DNA of 64,000 nucleotides from Polyangium sp. y55x31 (GCF_029946505.1 NZ_JARZHG010000017.1:62001-126000); one strand, 5' to 3'; positions 10,225-19,318 are shown, numbered from the stretch's first letter. Notes: generated by a model not told the origin, from the letters alone. Program-made: numbers and translations.

Positions 10225-10827
10225 ATGGCACGACCGCGCAACATCACCGACACACAGATCCTCGAAGAGGCGCGCGCGTGTTTTCTGGAGCACGGCGCCA
10301 GCGTCCCGACGACCCTCATCGCGGAGCGGCTCGGCATCTCGCACGGGGTGCTGTTCCAGCGCTTCCGCACGAAGGAGCAGCTCCTGCGCGCCGCGCTGCT
10401 ACCGCCGCCGGAGCCGCCGTGGCTCGACCAGGTGCGTTCGGGCCCGGACGATCGCGACGCGCGGACGCAGCTCCACGAGCTCGCCGAGGAAATTTTCGTG
10501 TACCTCGAGCGCATCGTGCCGTGCCTCGCGGTGCTCCGCTCGGCCGGCATGCACGCGGAGTCCGCGGCCGAGCGGCGGGAGGATCTGCCGCCCGTCCGCG
10601 CGCGCCGCGAGATCGCGGCCTGGTTTTCGCGGGCGATCGCGCGAGGTCTCCTGCGCCCGGTCCCCCCCGAACACGCGGCCGACCTGTTCCTCGGCTCGCT
10701 GCAGTTCCGGCCCTTCCACCAGCACCTTTCGAACCAGGGCTTCGACCGGTCCGAAAACCGCGCCTACGTCGCCTTCGCTGTCGACGTGATCTGCCGAACG
10801 CTCGCGCCGACACCAGAACTGGCCTGA
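10225..10827 (+). CDS. TetR/AcrR family transcriptional regulator
   Basis: 200 residues. The N-terminal HTH is clear: ILEEARACFLEHGASVPTTLIAERLGISHGVLFQRFRTKEQLLRAAL. The C-terminal ligand-binding half is unassigned. Divergently transcribed from the PEP-utilising enzyme/MFS operon with only 72 nt between start codons, so it probably represses that operon. A GTGAC-N10-GTCAC palindrome ends 4 nt before its ATG. Confidence 0.9.
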   Translation: MARPRNITDTQILEEARACFLEHGASVPTTLIAERLGISHGVLFQRFRTKEQLLRAALLPPPEPPWLDQVRSGPDDRDARTQLHELAEEIFVYLERIVPCLAVLRSAGMHAESAAERREDLPPVRARREIAAWFSRAIARGLLRPVPPEHAADLFLGSLQFRPFHQHLSNQGFDRSENRAYVAFAVDVICRTLAPTPELA

Positions 10828-10832
10828 CGCGT

Positions 10833-13736
10833 TTACCGCGCGCGGGCGAGCGCGTTCTGGGCCCGCGCGAGCAGCTCGCGGTTCCCCGCGTGCTTCTGGA
10901 GCAAGGCCACCGCGCGCTCGAGGTGCACGATGGCCTTTTTTCCCTCGTGAAGCGAGAGCAGTGCCTCGCCCATCCCGACGAGCGCGCCCGCGTTGTCGAT
11001 GAAATCGGGCCCGTTCGCCTTCTCCCACAGCTCGAGGGCCCGCGTGAACCGCGAGAGCGCCTCTTTCGCCTGGCCCCGCAGCAAGAGCACCTCCCCGATG
11101 CTCGAAAGCGAGGCCGCCACCTGCTCGTGCTCCGCGCCGAACACTTCCTCCCGGATCGCGAGCGCCTCCTGGTGCAGCACGAGCGCTTCCTCGAGCTTCC
11201 CCATTTCCTTCTGCGTGTCGCCCATCCCGGCCGCGCAGTCCGCCACGAACGGGCGGGCCGAGTCGACGGCCTCGAAGATCACACGCGCTCTCTTGAAGGC
11301 CGCGAGCGCCTCCGCATATCGCCGGAGCTTTTGCTTCACGTCCCCGAGCGGCACCAGCACCGTCCCCACGTGCGGATGATCGGGCCCGCGCGCCGCCTCG
11401 ATCACCGAGAGCGCCTCTTCCAGCACGGTCAGCGCCTCGGCGTCGCGGCCCTGCTGGAGCAGCCCTTTGCCCATCCGGCTCAGGCTCTCGCCATAGGCCG
11501 GGTGCCGCGTCCCGAAGAGCTTCCTCGACAGCTCGACCGATCGGCGCGTGAGCCGCCCCGACTCGGCGAAATCCCCCAGCGCGGTGGCCGTCATCGCGAC
11601 GAGGTCGAGCGATTGCACCACCTGCCTGTGCTCCGGCCCGTACACCTTCTCCCGCGTCGCGAGCGACTGCTCGAATTCACGCCTCGCGCCCGCGAAATCG
11701 CCCTTGTTGTAGAGCAAGCTCCCGACGTTCGCGTGGAGCTGCGCGTCGAGCTCGGGATCCCCGCCCGCGCGCCGCAGCGCCGCCTCGGCGTGATACGCCC
11801 ACTCGCCCGCGTCCTCGAAGCGGAAGAGCTGCGATCCCACCACGAAGACGAGCTCGATCGACGCCCGCGCCGCGATCCGATCGTGCCGCCCCGCCACCGC
11901 CGCCGCGAACGCCGCCCGCAGCGACTGCTCCGCCGCCTTGGGATCCACCGCCGAGAGCCGCACCGACCCGAGCATCTCCTGCGCCTCCGCCTCCGTCGGA
12001 AGGTGCCGCAGCGTGCTCGCGCGCTCCGCCGCCTTCGACGCGATCTCGAGCGCCTCCGGGTACTGCCCGAGCTGCGAACGCGCGCGCGCCTGCGCGAGCG
12101 CCTCCTCGATCTCGCGCGCCGCCGCCGCTTCCTCCTTCCCCTCGGGCGCGCGCACCGGCCTGCGGAGCGCTTCCACGTCCGCGCAGTTGGAGAGGCTCGT
12201 CAAACCGGCCGTCGCCTCGACCGCCTTCGTCACGCCCTTCGCGTCGGCCGACGAAAGGACGTCCGTCATCGCGCGGAGCTCCGCGAGCCGCCGATCCAGA
12301 CAGAGCATCCGCAGCGAGAGCACCTCGTCCGATTGCTCCCCTCGCACCCGCGTCGCCTCGCAGGCCTCCGTGTGCATCGCGACCCAGCCGCGCCCGTACG
12401 CGTCGAGCGCGCGTGACGCTTCGACCCACGTGTCCTCGGCAAACGCGAGTCCCGTCGCGGCGAACCGATCGCGGAGCGCCTGCTTCTTCTCCTCACTCCA
12501 CGCCTCCGCGAGCTTCGCCGGCGCGCCCTGGCAAAGAGGCGGCGCTGGAGGAGGGCGGAGCCGCGTCGCCCCGAAGACCCCGAGCCCCACCACGAGCGCC
12601 CCGGCCGCGACGAGCGCCCGGTTCTGCCACACGCGCTGCGGATCCATCGTGAGCGCCGCGAGCAGCGCTTCCATCGAGGGAAACCGATCCTCCGGCGACA
12701 GCCGTAACCCACGCTCGAGCGCCCGCAGCAGGAACGCCGGCGCCGCAGGCGCGCGCGGCGGCAGCGCGAGCTTCCCTTTGGGAGCCTCTTCCAGCACCGT
12801 CTCGCGTGTGTTTGCGGTGAACGGTCGTTGCCCGTAGAGCGCCTCGAACAACGCGGCGCAAAAGCTCCACTGATCCGCGCGCGCGTCCACCGTCTCGCGC
12901 TCGAACTGCTCCGGCGCCATGTACGCGGGCGTCCCGAGCACCGCCCCCGTCTGCGTCAGCGCGTGCGCCGCTCCGCTCGCGCGACTTGCGCCTTCGCCGC
13001 CCGCCGCGAGCGCCCCCGGATCACCTTCCTTCTCCGACGAACCCGCGCGCACGAGGCCGAAGTCCACGACGCGCACCCGCCCATCTTCACTCACGAGCAC
13101 GTTCGCAGGCTTGAAATCCCGGTGAACGAAGCCGGCCGCGTGCGCCGCCGCGAGCCCTCGCCCCGCCTTCGCGAACGTCTCCACCACCTCGCGCCATGGC
13201 CGCGCCCGCTGCGAGAGCCACCGCCCCAGCGTCACTCCGTCGATGAACTCCATCGCGAGGAACACGCTCTCGCGGAACGTCCCCGCGTCGTGCACCGCGA
13301 CCACGTTCGGGTGCGAGAGCCGCGCGAGCGCCTGCGCTTCCCGCATCATCCGCGACCGTAGATCCTGCGATCGCCCGATGAGCTCGGGTCGCAAGAGCTT
13401 CAGCGCCACCTTCCGATCGAGCTCCGGATCGTAGGCCGCGTACACCACCCCCATCCCGCCCGAACCCAGCGTCTCGAGCACGATGTAGCGCCCCACGAGC
13501 GCTCCGCGCGTGAGCTCCTCCTGCGCCTCGCCGTCGTCGCCGGATGCCTCACGACCGAGCGACGACGTATCTCCGAAGAGCTCCGGATCGACCCGCGAGA
13601 GGCCCTTCGCGAGCTCGGAGAGCAGCCTCCTGCACGCGGGGCACGACGCGGCGTGCGCCTCCAGCCGACGGGCGGCCTCCGGCGCGAGGAGCCCTTCCAC
13701 GAACGCGAGCACCGTGTTTTCGTTGAGGCAGGACAT
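10833..13736 (-). CDS. zinc-finger Ser/Thr protein kinase with TPR array
   Basis: 967 residues from ATG 13736 (MSCLNENTVLAFVEG). Order: anti-sigma-like zinc finger (LEAHAASCPACRRLL, residues about 25-40), Ser/Thr kinase (about 80-340; LGSGGMGVVYAAYDPELDRK, FVHRDFKPANVLV, VVDFGLVRAG), a single TM segment (ALVAAGALVVGLGVFGATRL), then a long helical TPR region with repeats of the kinesin-light-chain type (for example ALTVLEEALSVIEAARGPDH). Probably a membrane-anchored kinase with a protein-interaction domain. It is divergent from a sigma-70 factor gene, and its zinc finger resembles those that hold sigma factors, so it may regulate that sigma factor (inference). Confidence 0.9.
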   Translation of the reverse strand: MSCLNENTVLAFVEGLLAPEAARRLEAHAASCPACRRLLSELAKGLSRVDPELFGDTSSLGREASGDDGEAQEELTRGALVGRYIVLETLGSGGMGVVYAAYDPELDRKVALKLLRPELIGRSQDLRSRMMREAQALARLSHPNVVAVHDAGTFRESVFLAMEFIDGVTLGRWLSQRARPWREVVETFAKAGRGLAAAHAAGFVHRDFKPANVLVSEDGRVRVVDFGLVRAGSSEKEGDPGALAAGGEGASRASGAAHALTQTGAVLGTPAYMAPEQFERETVDARADQWSFCAALFEALYGQRPFTANTRETVLEEAPKGKLALPPRAPAAPAFLLRALERGLRLSPEDRFPSMEALLAALTMDPQRVWQNRALVAAGALVVGLGVFGATRLRPPPAPPLCQGAPAKLAEAWSEEKKQALRDRFAATGLAFAEDTWVEASRALDAYGRGWVAMHTEACEATRVRGEQSDEVLSLRMLCLDRRLAELRAMTDVLSSADAKGVTKAVEATAGLTSLSNCADVEALRRPVRAPEGKEEAAAAREIEEALAQARARSQLGQYPEALEIASKAAERASTLRHLPTEAEAQEMLGSVRLSAVDPKAAEQSLRAAFAAAVAGRHDRIAARASIELVFVVGSQLFRFEDAGEWAYHAEAALRRAGGDPELDAQLHANVGSLLYNKGDFAGARREFEQSLATREKVYGPEHRQVVQSLDLVAMTATALGDFAESGRLTRRSVELSRKLFGTRHPAYGESLSRMGKGLLQQGRDAEALTVLEEALSVIEAARGPDHPHVGTVLVPLGDVKQKLRRYAEALAAFKRARVIFEAVDSARPFVADCAAGMGDTQKEMGKLEEALVLHQEALAIREEVFGAEHEQVAASLSSIGEVLLLRGQAKEALSRFTRALELWEKANGPDFIDNAGALVGMGEALLSLHEGKKAIVHLERAVALLQKHAGNRELLARAQNALARAR

Positions 13737-13859
13737 CGGCGCGTGAGGCTCCGCGCGCGAGACTAGAGCACCGCGCGGGCGCGATTGTCCAGGGCATCGC
13801 CCTCGTTCCTGCCGCCGCCGTGCTACCCACGACCGCCCGTCTTGAGGCAAAGTGGCTCC

Positions 13860-14768
13860 GTGAACGACGCGCGCCGACCCGCGGCTCTCCTCTGGCATCA
13901 CCTCGCGCCGCCCGCTCGCGAAAAACTCGGTTCCCCCGCGGCCATCGAGCCCCTCCTCGAAGAGCGCCTCCGCGCCGCGAAGGACGCGTGGCCCGGGATC
14001 GATCTCCCCGACGCCGTCTTCGTCCCGCAGATCGCCGCCCGCCTGCAAACCGCGGCCGCGCCCGCCGACGCGCTCGCCTCGCTCCACATCGCCGATCTCT
14101 ACCTCGCGTGCGCTTGCGCAGAGGGCCACCGCGCAGCGCTCGCCGCATTCGACACTCGTTACATCGCCACCCTCGATCGCGCGCTCCAGCGCATGACCCG
14201 GGGGGGCGTCTCGCCCGACGACATCAAACAGATCTTGCGGCAGAAGCTCCTCGTGGCCGAGCCCGGCCGCCCTCCGAAGATCGCCGATTACGCCGGCCGA
14301 GGCGACCTCCGCCGATGGGTGCACGCCGTCGCCGTCCGCTCCGGCATCGACGCGCTCCGCTCCGAAAAAGAGACGCCCACCGAGGAAGCCCTCCTCGACG
14401 CCATCGAGCTCGGCGGTGATCACCCCGAGATCGCGCACCTCAAGGACACCTCGCGCGCCGAATTCAAGGCGGCTTTCCGTGACGCCTTGAATGCCCTGCC
14501 GGATCGCGAGCGCAGCTTGCTCCTCCAGTACCACATCGATGGCAACAGCCTGGAAGAGCTCGGCGCCCTCTACCGCGTCGTCCCGTCCACCATCAGCCGG
14601 AGCCTCGCCAAGACGCGCGCCACGCTCTTCGGCCGCGTCCGCGTCACCCTCATGCTGCGCATGCGCCTCACCGGCGAGGAGGTCGACAGCCTCGTCCGCT
14701 TGATCCAGAGCCAGTTCGAGCTCTCCACCAACCTGCTCGAAGGCCGCCGGCAGAAGCCGGGGGGATAA
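13860..14768 (+). CDS. sigma-70 family RNA polymerase sigma factor (Myxococcales type)
   Basis: 302 residues from GTG 13860 (VNDARRPAALLWHHL); an upstream TTG at 13785 would add 25 unlikely residues. Region 2-like helices span about 95-170, and region 4 is seen at about 220-275: LPDRERSLLLQYHIDGNSLEELGALYRVVPSTISRSLAKTR contains the helix-turn-helix. It resembles sigma factors seen only in myxobacteria and is longer than typical ECF factors because of an N-terminal extension. Divergent from the zinc-finger kinase gene with 123 nt between starts; a regulatory pair is likely. Confidence 0.85.
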   Translation: MNDARRPAALLWHHLAPPAREKLGSPAAIEPLLEERLRAAKDAWPGIDLPDAVFVPQIAARLQTAAAPADALASLHIADLYLACACAEGHRAALAAFDTRYIATLDRALQRMTRGGVSPDDIKQILRQKLLVAEPGRPPKIADYAGRGDLRRWVHAVAVRSGIDALRSEKETPTEEALLDAIELGGDHPEIAHLKDTSRAEFKAAFRDALNALPDRERSLLLQYHIDGNSLEELGALYRVVPSTISRSLAKTRATLFGRVRVTLMLRMRLTGEEVDSLVRLIQSQFELSTNLLEGRRQKPGG

Positions 14769-14907
14769 TCCCGGCTGCGAACGCTGCGCCGACGCCGGAC
14801 GGCCCGTCGAAATGGCGAGCAGCGACGCAAGGAGCCGTCGTGCTCCCTGTTTTCGGCCTCACGATGTCAGCCTTGCGAACGGCCGCGACTCGTGAGATAC
14901 GCGCCCC

Positions 14908-15654
14908 ATGGTTGTGAAGGGGACTCCGGCTGATCACACAGCGACCGCGTATCGGATACCGCCGGAGGGATCTCCCCGACCCGAGCCGATGGGCGAGCGG
15001 GGCGAACCTGCGCCGGAGGATCGACGTTCCCTTGCTCGCCTGCAATCTCGCGAGCGCAGCCGCGTCGCCGGCATGGTCATCACGGCTCTGGTTCTGCTGC
15101 GCTGGGGCATACCTCTCGCGCAGCGCATCTTCCAGGGGTACGCGGACCTGGCGAGCGTTGCGCTCGGCGCTGGCGCCGTCGCCCTGCTCGCCTACGCATT
15201 CTGGTCGTGGGCGAATCCACGCGTCATGGTGCCTACGGTCGTCCGCATCGACGAGCACGACGACGAGGGGCTGTCGGTGACCTTGGGTCGCACCTTTTCC
15301 CTTCGGGTCGTGCTGAATCCGAGAAACACGCTCGCCCTCGACCCGCTCCTCGTGCGGTTCGTCGCGGAAGAGGCCGGAGGGAGGAAGCCGCCGGTCTTCT
15401 CCGCCGAATACGTTCTCGATCACGGACGAAACGTGGGGGCCGGAGAAACCGTCCGGTACGACGCCTCGATCGAGCTGCCCGGCGAGGCCCCGTGTACGTC
15501 TCACAAACGCGGCATTGCGTGGCGCTTCGAGGTTTCGGTCGGCGTGCCCCCTGGCTTCACCCGCGCGTATCCTCTCCACGTTCGGCCTGCGGTACGCAGC
15601 ACTCGTGCTCCGGACAAGAAGGTCCGGCAGCGACGTCCGAAGACGAAGAACTGA
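14908..15654 (+). CDS. membrane protein with arrestin-like C-terminal region
   Basis: 248 residues. A polar, Pro-rich N-terminus (about 1-50) is followed by two hydrophobic helices (VAGMVITALVLLRWGIPLA and LASVALGAGAVALLAYAFWS). A soluble beta-rich domain of about 140 residues comes next, with the pattern ELPGEAP...IAWRFEVSVGVP, reminiscent of arrestin-like or Spo0M folds. The C-terminus is very basic. No family could be named with confidence. The convergent lipoprotein gene ends 6 nt downstream. Confidence 0.65.
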   Translation: MVVKGTPADHTATAYRIPPEGSPRPEPMGERGEPAPEDRRSLARLQSRERSRVAGMVITALVLLRWGIPLAQRIFQGYADLASVALGAGAVALLAYAFWSWANPRVMVPTVVRIDEHDDEGLSVTLGRTFSLRVVLNPRNTLALDPLLVRFVAEEAGGRKPPVFSAEYVLDHGRNVGAGETVRYDASIELPGEAPCTSHKRGIAWRFEVSVGVPPGFTRAYPLHVRPAVRSTRAPDKKVRQRRPKTKN

Positions 15655-15660
15655 AGGCGC

Positions 15661-16047
15661 TCACCCGCCAGGAGGGGTGCTGTTCGTCCCGCTGGGCGGC
15701 GGGCTCGGGCTCGCGGCGGGCTGCGCGCTTCCACCCGCGGCCGGCGCATCGGACACGTTCGTCATCGCGCCATCGCGTAGCCACGTGCACGTCGACCCGA
15801 TATCACTCCCGTTGCATACCGACACGTAGGTCTGGCGACGACCACAGCCTTCCACGACCACGGTCTTGCCATGACCGAGCGAATCGGTCGTGACGCGCCT
15901 CGTCAGGTTCTCTTTTGGGCACGAGAGATCACTCGGCGCTCGGGCGAGCAGAGCGTCGTCGCTGGCCCAGGGGCAGCCCGAAAGGCCGACCGAGACGATC
16001 GCAAGAGCGACCACGAGTAGGACCCCACCGCTCCGCTCGCGTGGCAT
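15661..16047 (-). CDS. small secreted lipoprotein
   Basis: 128 residues from ATG 16047 (MPRERSGGVLLVVALAIVSV). The lipobox is LSGC, Cys24. The mature part has five further cysteines (for example SCPKEN, EGCGRR, VCNGSD, TCTWLR) that could form disulphides, and a Pro/Ser-rich C-terminal tail. No family recognised; predicted outer-membrane or periplasmic location. Confidence 0.7.
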   Translation of the reverse strand: MPRERSGGVLLVVALAIVSVGLSGCPWASDDALLARAPSDLSCPKENLTRRVTTDSLGHGKTVVVEGCGRRQTYVSVCNGSDIGSTCTWLRDGAMTNVSDAPAAGGSAQPAASPSPPPSGTNSTPPGG

Positions 16048-16106
16048 GACTGCCTCTATCGCATGGGGCCCTCGCCCTGCCAAGCCTCGGGCCGCGCCGG
16101 GAACGT

Positions 16107-17294
16107 TCAGCGGACCTGCAGCGGCAGCTTGCGCACCCCGGTCATGTTCGGGCTGGCGATGAACTCCGGCGGCGCCGCGGGATCCGTGCGCAGATGCGGG
16201 AACCGATCCATCAGGATGTTCAACGCGATCCGACCTTCCAGCCGTGCCAGCGGAGCGCCGAGGCAGAAATGGATGCCTCGTCCGAAGGCGACGTGCGGGT
16301 TCGGATCACGGGACGCGTCGAACTCGTTTGGATTCGTGAACTGCCTCGGATCTCGGTTGGCCGCCGCGATCCACACCATGATCAATTGGTCCGCAGGGAT
16401 CGTCTTGCCGCCGAGCTCGACCGCGCTCGTCGTGGACCGGGCGACGGCCGCGAACGGGCTGAAGAAGCGTAGCGATTCCTCGATTGCCGTGGGCACCAGC
16501 GACCGGTCCGCGCGCACCTTCGCCCCCTCTTCCGCGTACGCGTCCAGGCAGAGCACCGTATTGCCGAGCAGCATGGTCGTGGTGATGTGCCCCGCGATCA
16601 AGAGGATGTTCGCGAAATTGGCGACCTCGGTCTCGGTGAGGCGATCTCCGTCCACTTCGGCCTCGACGAGCTTGGTGAGCAGGTCCTCGCGTGGTTTCCG
16701 CCTGCGCTCGGCGGCGTGTTTACCGAGGTAGTCGAGTAGGAGCTTGCTCTGCTCGAGCGCCACCTTCACCTGGCGATCCTGCTCCTCGGTGCGATTGACG
16801 AGGGAGAACTGTGTGGAGCTCTCCAGCATCTTGTCGACCCATTGCTTGAACATGTCGCGGTCGCTGCTGGGCACCCCGAGAAGCTCGGCGATCACGATGA
16901 CCGGGAGCGGATACGCGAGATCGGCCACGAGCTCGAGCCTTTCCCGCCCGCTCACCACGTCGAGCAGCTCGTGGGTCAGACGCGCGATTCGCGGCTCGAG
17001 GTCCGCGACGACCTTCGGCGTGAAGGCGTGGCTGACGAGACTCCGGAGTTTTTTGTGTTCCGGCGGATCCATCTGCACCAGATTGCCTTCGGTGTTTTGC
17101 TGGATCTCCGGGACCAGGCGGAGGGTGTTGGACGAGAAAATGCCGGGATCGCCGAGGATCCGCAGCGTCTCCGGGTATCCGTAGACGTTCCACATCCCGA
17201 GCTCGGGAGCGAATCGGACGGGGTCGTCCGGGACTTGTCCGCGTAGCCAGAACTGCGCTTTGTGAATTCCCCAGGTGTCTGCCAGGTTCGTCAT
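16107..17294 (-). CDS. cytochrome P450 monooxygenase
   Basis: 395 residues from ATG 17294 (MTNLADTWGIHKAQFWLRG). All P450 landmarks are present: I-helix oxygen-binding motif IAGHITTTMLLG, ExxR in IEESLRF, and the haem loop FGRGIHFCLGAPLAR with the Cys ligand near residue 344. Soluble bacterial class-I type needing ferredoxin partners, none of which is encoded nearby. Lies 41 nt downstream of a TetR gene on the same strand, so the two are probably one autoregulated operon controlled by the palindromic site at 18049-18089. Substrate unknown. Confidence 0.95.
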   Translation of the reverse strand: MTNLADTWGIHKAQFWLRGQVPDDPVRFAPELGMWNVYGYPETLRILGDPGIFSSNTLRLVPEIQQNTEGNLVQMDPPEHKKLRSLVSHAFTPKVVADLEPRIARLTHELLDVVSGRERLELVADLAYPLPVIVIAELLGVPSSDRDMFKQWVDKMLESSTQFSLVNRTEEQDRQVKVALEQSKLLLDYLGKHAAERRRKPREDLLTKLVEAEVDGDRLTETEVANFANILLIAGHITTTMLLGNTVLCLDAYAEEGAKVRADRSLVPTAIEESLRFFSPFAAVARSTTSAVELGGKTIPADQLIMVWIAAANRDPRQFTNPNEFDASRDPNPHVAFGRGIHFCLGAPLARLEGRIALNILMDRFPHLRTDPAAPPEFIASPNMTGVRKLPLQVR

Positions 17295-17335
17295 GGCGGT
17301 TCCCCTTTCTTTCAGCGCGCTCTCCGGGTCCGGGA

Positions 17336-18028
17336 TCAGCCGGGCTCGGCGGCGTAGATCCAATTGCGGTAGCAGGTGATGAGATCTTCGAAGACGGCGC
17401 TGAGCTCGGCGGCGGCTTGCGCGATGTCCTCCTTTCGTGGTTCGCCGGCCGGCTCGAAGGCATGCCGGATGGTGTGGGCGAGGGCGTCGGCCCTGGCCTC
17501 CACGTCGAGGCCGGTGGGCGCGGCATCCACGGTGCCGAGCAGGTAAAACCCGGCCGACGTGGCCCGCATCGCATAGATGACGTTCGGTACGTCCGCGCGA
17601 AGCAGGCCATGGCGGGTCAGCACCTCGAAGAACCGGCCTGTGACGAGCTGCTCCTTGCTTCCGACCGCGCCCTCCCTCAGCTTGCCGAGCAATTCGACGT
17701 TTCCCGCCACCAGCGCCATCGTGAGCGGCCTTTGATGGGTGGCGAGAAACGAGCTCCGGATGAAGCGGTGGGGCCGGATCTCGGCCGGGTCCTCCCGCAA
17801 CCAGCTCAGCATCTGCTCGACGAGGACGATGGATTCGCGCCGCAGGAGCGCCTGGAACAGTTGTTCCTTGGACCGCCAGTGCAGGTACACCGTGCCCTTG
17901 CCGATGTCCGCCTGCTTGGCGATGTCCTCGATGGTCACCTTCCGGTAGCCCATGCGAAGCAGCAGCGTGCCCGCGGCGTCGAGGATCCGGTCGGCGCGGC
18001 TGCTGGCCTGTTGCGGGCGTTGGGACAC
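17336..18028 (-). CDS. TetR/AcrR family regulator of the P450 operon
   Basis: 230 residues from GTG 18028, chosen because AAGGAG lies 5 nt upstream. HTH at residues 12-58: ILDAAGTLLLRMGYRKVTIEDIAKQADIGKGTVYLHWRSKEQ. The C-terminal domain (about 80-225) is a typical helical ligand-binding domain. Upstream of the P450 gene on the same strand. A striking double palindrome of TGACC/GGTCA half-sites lies 21 nt before the start and is the likely autoregulatory operator. Confidence 0.92.
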   Translation of the reverse strand: MSQRPQQASSRADRILDAAGTLLLRMGYRKVTIEDIAKQADIGKGTVYLHWRSKEQLFQALLRRESIVLVEQMLSWLREDPAEIRPHRFIRSSFLATHQRPLTMALVAGNVELLGKLREGAVGSKEQLVTGRFFEVLTRHGLLRADVPNVIYAMRATSAGFYLLGTVDAAPTGLDVEARADALAHTIRHAFEPAGEPRKEDIAQAAAELSAVFEDLITCYRNWIYAAEPG

Positions 18029-18048
18029 GTGCGCTCCTTGCTTACCAT

Positions 18049-18089
18049 CTGACCTGATGACCAGATTCGAAAAATGGTCAACGGGTCAG
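18049..18089. promoter_or_regulatory. double-palindrome operator upstream of tetR-P450
   Basis: Four half-sites arranged symmetrically: TGACC at 18050-18054, TGACC at 18058-18062, GGTCA at 18076-18080 and GGTCA at 18084-18088. The spacers are 3, 13 and 3 nt, so the whole 39-nt block is an inverted repeat centred on 18069. Each arm extends by one base (CTGACC with GGTCAG, TGACCA with TGGTCA). It begins 21 nt upstream of the TetR start. This geometry would suit two TetR dimers binding cooperatively. Confidence 0.65.
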
Positions 18090-18167
18090 CGCGAAGGTAG
18101 CAGCCCCCGCCTCGGCGGCAAGGGAAAACGCATGACGCTTCGCGCTGGGGGCTCTGGTTCGTCTGCT

Positions 18168-18528
18168 CTAGGCGCCGTCGCCACGCGCGAGCGTGAGCTT
18201 GCGATAGGTGCCCGGCGGCATCCCCGTCCACCGCTTGAACGCGCGCCCGAACGTGGCCACGTCCGAGAAGCCGAGCCGCGCGGCGACGTCCGCGAGGGTC
18301 GTGGAAGGCTCCGTGACCCATCGCCGCGCCATCTCTTCGCGCGCGCCGTCGAGCAGCTCGGAGAAGCGCACGCCCTCCGCATCGAGCCGCCGCTGGAGCG
18401 TGCGAGGGCTCATGCGAAGCGCGCCGGCGACCGCCTCGACCCCCCGCGCCCTCGGGCAGGCTCGCGCGCACGCGCGCAGCCACGATCGCCGCGCGCGGCT
18501 CGAACGCGCGCACGTCTCGCGGCTGCAC
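18168..18528 (-). pseudogene. AraC-family regulator remnant (frameshifted)
   Basis: Only the C-terminal DNA-binding part of an AraC regulator survives. One frame gives RVRASLPEGAG from about 18528; the AraC HTH (MSPRTLQRRLDAEGVRFSEL, then LADVAARLGFSDVATFGRAF and GMPPGTYRKL) continues in another frame to 18168. The switch falls at a run of six G near 18438, where a one-base change would join LPEG and VEAVAGALRMSPRTLQRRL. Full AraC proteins of this type have about 330 residues; the sensor domain is absent and in-frame stops lie upstream. A sequencing error in the G run is possible, but the missing N-terminus argues for a true pseudogene. Confidence 0.7.
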
Positions 18529-18652
18529 GGAAAACCGGCGACGCCGTCAGGGGTCTACCGCTAGGAAAACCGCGCTGCGCTGCGCGACGCCGCGCACCGG
18601 CGATTCGAATGTTCGCGTGGGGCGTGGCGAGGTATCTCGCGATCTTCGGCGT

Positions 18653-19318
18653 TCAGGCGTAGGAGGCAGGCCACGCCAGCGGAAAGTTGCGACGGTAAGG
18701 CCGTGCTTCGTCGATCACGCGGGCAAAAGACGGGCGTGCACAAAGCCGCTCGTAATAAGCCGTGATCTTGGGATGCTGTGCGAAGGGAACGGCGATGTTG
18801 GCGTAAAAAAGCGCGGGCGCCGCCGCGCAGTCCGCCAGGGTGAACGTATCGCCGCATGCCCAGCCCCCCGGGGGCAGGTCCCGCTCGATCAGCGCATAGG
18901 TCTGGGCAATCAGCGCCTTCGCCTGCTCCACGCCTTCCGGGTCGTGCCGTCCTTCTGGACGGAAATGGTCCGTCACGATCTTGGTGACGTGGGGCGCGAC
19001 ATAGTTGTCGAACAGGCGATCCCAGAGGTGCACCCGCATCGCCTCCTCTGGATCCGCGGGGATCAGCGCGTGGGGCCCCGGGTAATGGCGCCCGAGATAG
19101 TCGATGATGAGGCTGGATTCTGGAATGACGACGTTGCGCTCCGCGTCCCGCAGCACCGGGAACTTCGCCAGCGGCCACACCGCCGCGAGCTCTGCGCGCG
19201 AGGCGGGATCACCAAGGTCGATCCGCCGAGGCTCGAACGGCGTCCCGTTCTCGTAAAGGGCAATCAGCACCTTCTGACAGAAGGAGGCGAAGGGATGGTA
19301 ATAGAGCGTCAGGGGCAT
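18653..19318 (-). CDS. glutathione S-transferase family protein
   Basis: 221 residues from ATG 19318, with AGGAGAG upstream. The N-terminal thioredoxin-like domain begins MPLTLYYHPFASFCQKVLIA and holds the glutathione-binding PESSLIIDYLG motif; the all-helical C-terminal domain contains GDTFTLADCAAAPALFYANI. Cytosolic conjugation or reduction enzyme; substrate unknown. Downstream of the DJ-1/PfpI gene on the same strand (94 nt gap), so both may answer to the divergent LysR regulator as a stress or detoxification unit. Confidence 0.9.
   Translation of the reverse strand: MPLTLYYHPFASFCQKVLIALYENGTPFEPRRIDLGDPASRAELAAVWPLAKFPVLRDAERNVVIPESSLIIDYLGRHYPGPHALIPADPEEAMRVHLWDRLFDNYVAPHVTKIVTDHFRPEGRHDPEGVEQAKALIAQTYALIERDLPPGGWACGDTFTLADCAAAPALFYANIAVPFAQHPKITAYYERLCARPSFARVIDEARPYRRNFPLAWPASYA

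Noticed and set aside
14831..14856. GGAGC-N6-GCTCC hairpin with short T-run after the sigma factor gene
   Set aside because: The stem is only 5 bp and the T-run is four bases; too weak to call a terminator.
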